Under the pieces are notes generated by a model. That model saw only the letters and a program-made list of their open reading frames with translations. It did no database searches and had not been told where the DNA came from. Shown here one piece after another: positions 1 through 6,923 of a stretch of 6,923 nucleotides of DNA (the first letter of the stretch is position 1; the number at the start of each line of letters is the position of its first letter). Origin of the DNA: Candidatus Competibacteraceae bacterium. Lineage in GTDB: Bacteria; Pseudomonadota; Gammaproteobacteria; Competibacterales; Competibacteraceae. The translations under genes were made by a program, and so were the position numbers. The stretch is from the NCBI GenBank assembly GCA_012032855.1, contig JAAUQA010000167.1, positions 1-6,923 of the forward strand. The letters run 5' to 3'.

Positions 1-418
1 ACCGAGCCACCTTGAAGAGCGTCTTGAAGATGTGGCGACCGTAGCGTTAGAGTTTGCCAACGGCGTCCACGCCTGCCTGCACATGGGCTATCTGCTCGCC
101 GGTGCAGGGCCACGCAACGATATGCATTTTGCCGTGCGCGGCACCTTGGGTAGTGCTAGTTGGCCGCTGGCCGGTGAATTCACCGTTAACAGCGCCGCCC
201 CCGGCTGGGAGTCTGCGCCGACGCGTACTGTCCAGTTCGAGCTTGCCTCACGGCCAGTCTATGCTGACCAGTGGGGCTATGAATTTGTGGCTGAATTCAT
301 CCATGCTGTGCGTAACAATACCCGCGCGACCGTCAGCATTGAAGATGGCTATCGTGTGCTCCAAATCATTGATGCCGCCTACGAATCTTCACGCACAGGC
401 CGGCGGATTGCGTTGTGA
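1..418 (+). CDS. Gfo/Idh/MocA-family oxidoreductase, C-terminal part (5' end outside window)
   Basis: The frame is open from base 2 at the left edge and ends at TGA 416-418, giving about 138 residues of a longer protein. The Gfo/Idh/MocA family are NAD(P)-dependent dehydrogenases acting on sugars, inositols and related compounds; they have an N-terminal Rossmann fold and a C-terminal alpha/beta domain. Only the C-terminal domain is visible, so the cofactor motif cannot be checked. The visible part has the beta-strand pattern of that domain (VATVALEFANGVHACLHMGY). It ends with the typical tail: EFIHAVRNN, then a VSIEDGYRVLQIIDAAYESS segment and TGRRIAL. These match the family's 'F..A(I/V)R......v...dG..vl.i..A.y.S...g..v.l' ending. 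The substrate is unknown. It does not appear functionally linked to the downstream genes, since a separate promoter lies after it. The family call is from recalled sequence patterns only. Confidence 0.78.
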   Translation, partial: PSHLEERLEDVATVALEFANGVHACLHMGYLLAGAGPRNDMHFAVRGTLGSASWPLAGEFTVNSAAPGWESAPTRTVQFELASRPVYADQWGYEFVAEFIHAVRNNTRATVSIEDGYRVLQIIDAAYESSRTGRRIAL

Positions 419-466
419 AAAATTGATTTTTGCCTCCTCCATGCTTTACTGCGCTGCTATGCGCAT

Positions 467-495
467 GTGACATAACAGAAAAATTGTGATAAAAT
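467..495 (+). promoter_or_regulatory. Predicted sigma70 promoter driving the carD-family gene
   Basis: A -35 box GTGACA (467-472, five of six matches to TTGACA) and a -10 box TAAAAT (490-495, five of six matches to TATAAT) are separated by exactly 17 bp. TG at 487-488 makes an extended -10 element. Transcription would start near 501-503, giving a leader of about 90 nt before the GTG at 592. It lies in the gap after the oxidoreductase stop and points at carD. This is inferred from consensus only. Confidence 0.6.
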
Positions 496-525
496 AGCGT
501 AACCGAACAAAAAAATGACGGTTTG

Positions 526-561
526 CAGAATATTGGACAGAATATCGGACAGAATATCTGA
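526..561 (+). repeat. Three tandem 12-bp direct repeats in the carD leader
   Basis: The units are CAGAATATTGGA (526-537), CAGAATATCGGA (538-549) and CAGAATATCTGA (550-561). Each differs from the next by one base (unit 7-9 region: TTGG, TCGG, TCTG). The array lies downstream of the predicted promoter and about 20 bp upstream of the ribosome binding site. It could be an operator-like array of protein sites, an RNA element in the untranslated leader, or simple slippage expansion. Nothing else in the window repeats it. Confidence 0.9.
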
Positions 562-579
562 CGTAGTGAAGGCTTTCGA

Positions 580-585
580 TTGGAG
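580..585 (+). promoter_or_regulatory. Ribosome binding site for GTG start of carD
   Basis: TTGGAG at 580-585 lies 6 nt before GTG 592-594. It supports GTG 592 as the carD start. In that frame the next upstream stop is TGA 559-561, so the only other candidate is TTG 580, which sits inside the binding site itself. Confidence 0.6.
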
Positions 586-591
586 TGCAAA

Positions 592-901
592 GTGGATTAT
601 ACAGTTGGTCAACCATTGTTCATCCTGCCCATGGTGCTGGTGAAATTGTCGATATTGACATCAGGAGTTGGTGGCAGGCTTCAAACGCTATTATGTCATC
701 CACTTTGCTGAGAAACAATTGACGCTGCGAGTGCCTTTTCGGCGTACGGAAAATGCCGGTCTCCGCCAAATCATGTCTAGCAGCAAGCTGAAACAAGTCA
801 TGGCAACCTTACGCGCATTGCCCGAACAGTTGCCCAAAGATTTCAAGGCTCGACGCAAGAAATTAGAGACGCTCGTCTTCTCCGGTATGCCGATCAAGAT
901 T

Positions 902-922
<21 letters not shown>
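592..922 (+). pseudogene. CarD/CdnL-family RNA polymerase-binding regulator, N-terminal RID domain plus start of the helical domain; two frameshifts, C-terminus replaced by RpoC
   Basis: CarD-family proteins bind the beta subunit of RNA polymerase through an N-terminal RID (Tudor-like) domain and stabilise the promoter open complex with a C-terminal helical domain. Read in three frames, the protein starts VDYTVGQ (592-612), continues IVHPAHGAGEIVDI (615-656), then HQELVAGFKRYYVIHF (from 659). It goes on through LTLRVP, GLRQIMSSSKLKQVMATLR and ALPEQLPKDFKARRKK to [14 protein letters not shown]. This is the full RID pattern (V.HP.HGaG.I, YYVI.F, L.VP, GLR..ms) and the first CarD helices. One base appears lost at 613-615 (proline codon) and one at 657-659 (glutamate codon); restoring them gives one clean frame. 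After AEAVREL (902-922) the usual 'TWR...' CarD end is missing, and the same frame continues as RpoC. The deletions look more like sequencing error than decay because the rest is well conserved. Related sequences include the TRCF RID domain, but the length and the absence of helicase motifs favour CarD. Confidence 0.85.
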
Positions 923-4576
<3,654 letters not shown>

Positions 4577-4580
4577 TCTC

Positions 4581-4617
4581 ATTGGCCCTCACCCTCCGTT
4601 TGAGGGTGAGGGCCAAT
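4581..4617 (+). terminator. Perfect 16-bp-stem hairpin after rpoC, probable terminator or dispersed palindromic repeat
   Basis: The left arm ATTGGCCCTCACCCTC (4581-4596) and right arm GAGGGTGAGGGCCAAT (4602-4617) pair perfectly around the 5-nt loop CGTTT. The hairpin begins 4 nt after the rpoC stop. A run of six T (4630-4635) comes 12 nt after the stem, which is farther than in a standard intrinsic terminator. It could end rpoC transcription, and as a palindrome could also block the converging - strand operon. The CCCTCACCC/GGGTGAGGG core resembles short palindromic repeats scattered between genes in many proteobacteria, but only one copy is in this window. Confidence 0.7.
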
Positions 4618-4748
4618 AGTGTTAAACCGTTTTTTCTGCAACCGCCGCTTGCGAAATGCCATCCCTGCCGTGGACCGTGGCAAACTCGGCTCCGGTGTTT
4701 TTATTTGCCTAATAGCGGTGCGTAGCGTTTCCGCGACGTCGGAAAAAT
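4618..4748. other. Convergent intergenic spacer, no gene seen
   Basis: Between the rpoC hairpin and the stop of the HAD gene I see no supported gene. A small hairpin lies at 4728-4745 (TTTCCG / CGGAAA, 6-nt loop CGACGT). It has no T-tract in the direction of the - strand operon, so I do not call it a terminator. Confidence 0.6.
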
Positions 4749-5401
4749 TTAAGGTGGGTTACAATCCAACATTTCCCAACCGTTGCCTTGGGCGGTTGCG
4801 CGCAGCGCCCGATCCGCGCTGACAACTACCGGATGTCCAACATTTTGCAGTAAATCCACGTCGCTATGGTGGTCGGCGTAGGCCACGACATCGTGCATGG
4901 TTAGCTTATAAGTGATGCATAACTCCCGAGCGATGCGGAGTTTTTCCAGACCATAAGGATGGCTCAGCGGAGGTGCGGCAATGAAGCGGCCTTGCTGAGT
5001 TGCATATTGGGCAGCGCGGAAATCCGATGCACCGACCAGTTCGGCGAGCGGTGCGGCGATAAAATCAGGCGTACCGCTCAATAGCACCACCGGTTCTCCC
5101 GCCCGCGAGTGGGCCTGCAGGCGTGCCAGAGCTGCGGCATGGATTTTTCCGGGCAGCGTTTGAAAACAAACTCACTGGCGATACGACTCACTTCGGATTG
5201 CTGCAGGGCTGTGAGATAAGCTTTGTTTTTTTTGCCGATCAAAGCGCCGTAGCGGGGTAACCACCGGCAGGTAAAATACAGCCAAGCCAACCCCTGGGTA
5301 GGGCCGATTTTGCCGCGTCGAAACAAATAACCCATAAAGGTCAGTTCGGTACTCAGGCCCCGAATTAAGGTGCCGTCGATGTCAAACAGCACCAATCTCA
5401 T
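4749..5401 (-). pseudogene. HAD-IB family phosphatase (PSPase-like), one apparent frameshift
   Basis: Starting at ATG 5401-5399 and ending at TAA 4751-4749, the frame-corrected protein is about 217 residues, a normal size for small HAD-IB phosphatases. These hydrolyse phosphate esters through an aspartyl-phosphate intermediate. All four HAD motifs are visible: FDIDGT (nucleophile D7 and D9), LLSGT (S109), EKLRIAREL (K154), and YADHHSDVDLL (D177, D181). The frame breaks near 5159-5164: the + strand GTTTGAAAAC probably should have one more T, turning FVFKRCPEK into FVFKTLPGK followed by IHAAALARLQAH and the rest of the domain. With motifs on both sides intact, a homopolymer sequencing error is likelier than a dead gene. 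Its start overlaps the stop of the upstream phosphatidyltransferase gene as ATGA, so the two are probably translationally coupled. The substrate is not known. Its partner suggests a lipid phosphate such as phosphatidylglycerophosphate, since E. coli PgpC is an HAD-type phosphatase; phosphoserine or other phosphomonoesters remain possible. Confidence 0.88.
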
Positions 5402-6024
5402 CGGCTCGATTCTCGCGGTGCTGCGGACTCGTTTTGGTACTGTAAGAATTCAAGCACGACTGGAAGCCCTCGGGCGATGCAGACGACAACTGCAAACCAT
5501 ACCAGCCCAGAACCTACGCCCTCTAGGGTGGTTTTCCAAGCAACCCAAATACCCGGCAATAAACCGGCGATGATCGGCATTAATAATAACCAACAGAAAG
5601 CAACGGCTTTAACAACAGCATAGAAAATCCGCATGAACCGCCCCGCAACCAGCCATTGTCCCAGCGTGCCGACCACCATATCGAATGGGCGCTGCTGCTG
5701 CGAAGCGCCGGCCGCGCGAATGGAATCGACCAACAAACCGCGAACCAAGAAAACCAAAGCCACTGCGATAGGCACTCGATCTAAATCGGCTAACACGACC
5801 CAGAGTACGTTTTCCACCACCCGGTCGGCTGCGATGTCAAAAATTGCTCCGAACAGCGAAGATTCACCGCGTCGGCGTGCCACCCAACCGTCCAAGCCAT
5901 CCATAACGAAAATGATGATCAGTAAAAAAAAAGCGCTGATCTGGGCATAAACGGTGTCGCGGTAAAGCAGGCCGACTAGGATAAACAGAAGCAGTAAGCG
6001 GCCCAGCGTGATCAGATTAGCCAT
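5398..6024 (-). CDS. CDP-alcohol phosphatidyltransferase family integral membrane protein
   Basis: These enzymes transfer a phosphatidyl or similar phosphoalcohol group from a CDP-alcohol to an acceptor, as in PgsA making phosphatidylglycerophosphate, and act in the inner membrane. The complete signature D-x2-D-G-x2-A-R-x8-G-x3-D-x3-D is present: D42, D45, G46, A49, R50, G59, D63 and D67, within MDGLDGWVARRRGE and SLFGAIFDIAADR. These aspartates bind the metal and carry the chemistry. The 208-residue protein has about five to six hydrophobic segments, at roughly residues 4-21, 25-41, 70-100, 130-155 and 170-195. I chose ATG 6024-6022 because AGGG lies 6 nt upstream; TTG 6039 would add five residues (MIGRK) and is less likely. 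It lies 50 bp after sppA and overlaps the HAD phosphatase start by 4 bp (ATGA). The acceptor alcohol cannot be told from sequence; glycerol 3-phosphate is a guess. The tail after residue 195 is polar. Confidence 0.92.
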   Translation of the reverse strand: MANLITLGRLLLLFILVGLLYRDTVYAQISAFFLLIIIFVMDGLDGWVARRRGESSLFGAIFDIAADRVVENVLWVVLADLDRVPIAVALVFLVRGLLVDSIRAAGASQQQRPFDMVVGTLGQWLVAGRFMRIFYAVVKAVAFCWLLLMPIIAGLLPGIWVAWKTTLEGVGSGLVWFAVVVCIARGLPVVLEFLQYQNESAAPRESSR

Positions 6025-6074
6025 TTTTCGCCCTATCAAGGGGATTGCTAAGTGTTGGTGGCAGTCGCACTGCG

Positions 6075-6923
6075 CTAGCGTACTCCTGTACTGAAGACGC
6101 TGGTTAATAGGGTTAAGGTTGCTTCGACATTGCTCAAAATGCGCTCCAGAACTTTAGGCCGTGTGGTGTAATCAATGATCTTTTCAGTGCCCAGGACTTC
6201 TTTAGCCACATAACGCATATCGGCCAGCTCGTCGATCAAACCCAGCTCCAAGCTCTTCGACCCGGTCCACACCAAGCCGCTGAACAGTTCGGGCGTTTCC
6301 CGCAAACGCTCGCCGCGTCCCTGCCGGACCGCAGCGATAAATTGTTGATGAATTTCGTCCAGCATACTTTTCAAGTGTTGCACATCCTCCGGCTTGGGAG
6401 GCTGAAACGGGTCAAGAAAACCCTTGCTGTCGCCGGAAGTGTACAGCCTGCGGGTGATGCCGAGTTTAGTCATGGCGTCTTCGAAGCCGAAACCGTCCGT
6501 GCGAACCCCGATGGAACCGATGATGCTGGCTTTGTTGGCATAAATCTTCTGCGTTGCCGCTGCCACATAATACCCCCCCGAAGCGCAGACATCGGCGGCG
6601 ACCGCATAAATAGGGGTTTTTGGGTGAGCCTCACGCAAGCGCATGATTTCATCATACATTTCTCCAGCCTGGACCGGGCTGCCGCCTGGACTATTGATGG
6701 ATAAGATCACGCCAACCGTGTTGTCGTTTTTAAAAGCGCTGCGTAACCCGCTGATGACATCCTTTGCATTGGCATCCATACCGCTGGCAATCAGCCCTTC
6801 TACGTTGACTAACGCGGCATGTGGTTGAGACCGATCTCCCGCCGTCTGGTCCAATGGACTAAACGCTAAAATACAATAACAGCAGCAGAGTAGAGTAGAA
6901 ATAATCGATTTGAAGAAGATCCC
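6075..6923 (-). CDS. sppA: Signal peptide peptidase SppA, S49 family (N-terminal edge cut by window)
   Basis: SppA is a membrane-anchored serine protease that degrades cleaved signal peptides; it uses a Ser/Lys dyad. The frame is open to the right edge and stops at TAG 6077-6075, giving 282 visible residues, near the usual ~310-330 for the short single-domain form. The visible N-terminus (FFKSIISTLLCCCYCILAFS) looks like the single signal-anchor helix, so only a short cytoplasmic start is missing. Then come ALVNVEGLI, the fold motif INSPGGSPVQAGEMYDEI and the nucleophile motif CASGGYYVAAAT (catalytic Ser). Next are IIGSIGVRTDG and the general-base lysine in TSGDSKGFLDPF. The Ser-Lys spacing is 52 residues, equal to that of the characterised Bacillus subtilis enzyme (Ser147/Lys199). 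The tail has VWTGSKSLELGLIDELA, typical of S49. A TTG at 6854 could be taken as a start but would remove the membrane anchor, so it is unlikely. It appears to be first of three co-directed genes; any promoter lies outside the window. Confidence 0.94.
   Translation of the reverse strand, partial: GIFFKSIISTLLCCCYCILAFSPLDQTAGDRSQPHAALVNVEGLIASGMDANAKDVISGLRSAFKNDNTVGVILSINSPGGSPVQAGEMYDEIMRLREAHPKTPIYAVAADVCASGGYYVAAATQKIYANKASIIGSIGVRTDGFGFEDAMTKLGITRRLYTSGDSKGFLDPFQPPKPEDVQHLKSMLDEIHQQFIAAVRQGRGERLRETPELFSGLVWTGSKSLELGLIDELADMRYVAKEVLGTEKIIDYTTRPKVLERILSNVEATLTLLTSVFSTGVR

Noticed and set aside
418..431. AAAAAT/ATTTTT inverted repeat at the oxidoreductase stop as a terminator
   Set aside because: The arms are A/T only with a 2-nt loop, so it cannot form a stable hairpin.
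366..590. Minus-strand frame with IFCP repeats
   Set aside because: The repeated residues are only the translation of the tandem DNA repeats; it runs antisense over the oxidoreductase end and the carD leader, with no family resemblance.
4619..4822. Plus-strand frame of 67 codons after the rpoC hairpin
   Set aside because: It overlaps the antisense HAD C-terminus, has no ribosome binding site and resembles no known protein.
5633..5950. Plus-strand frame opposite the CDP-alcohol transferase
   Set aside because: Low-complexity Thr/Ser/Lys-rich translation antisense to a gene with a complete catalytic signature.
6061..6073. GCAGT-CGC-ACTGC hairpin between sppA and the transferase gene
   Set aside because: Only a 5-bp stem with a 3-nt loop and no T-run; too weak to call a terminator within an apparent operon.

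Overview
The window looks like chromosomal DNA from a proteobacterium, most likely a gammaproteobacterium. The RNA polymerase beta' (RpoC) sequence follows Escherichia coli RpoC almost residue for residue through the conserved blocks. It also carries the large proteobacterial insertion inside the trigger loop. The genus cannot be told from the sequence.

Layout, left to right. Bases 1-418 (+) are the C-terminal end of a Gfo/Idh/MocA-type oxidoreductase. Bases 419-591 are an intergenic leader with a good sigma70-type promoter and three tandem 12-bp repeats. Next on the + strand is the most unusual object here: a carD-family gene starting at GTG 592 whose reading frame runs without a break into rpoC at about 902-922. 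The RpoC part lacks roughly its first 175 residues, and no rpoB lies upstream. Two 1-bp frameshifts break carD and two more break the start of the rpoC part. From about 1869 to 4576 the rpoC frame is intact. A perfect 16-bp-stem hairpin follows the rpoC stop.

On the - strand, converging on rpoC, is a compact gene set read from right to left: sppA (S49 signal peptide peptidase, cut by the right edge), a CDP-alcohol phosphatidyltransferase, and an HAD-IB phosphatase. The last two overlap by ATGA. All three products fit membrane or envelope work. The transferase and phosphatase could act in sequence, making a phosphatidyl-alcohol phosphate and then dephosphorylating it, as in phosphatidylglycerol synthesis. 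The HAD gene is broken by one apparent 1-bp loss in a homopolymer.

The main caution is that five apparent single-base indels in conserved genes, together with a carD/rpoC joint that falls exactly where both proteins share the segment AEAVREL, point to sequencing error plus chimeric assembly. A real CarD-RpoC fusion would be remarkable, since CarD proteins bind RNA polymerase, but it needs read-level proof.
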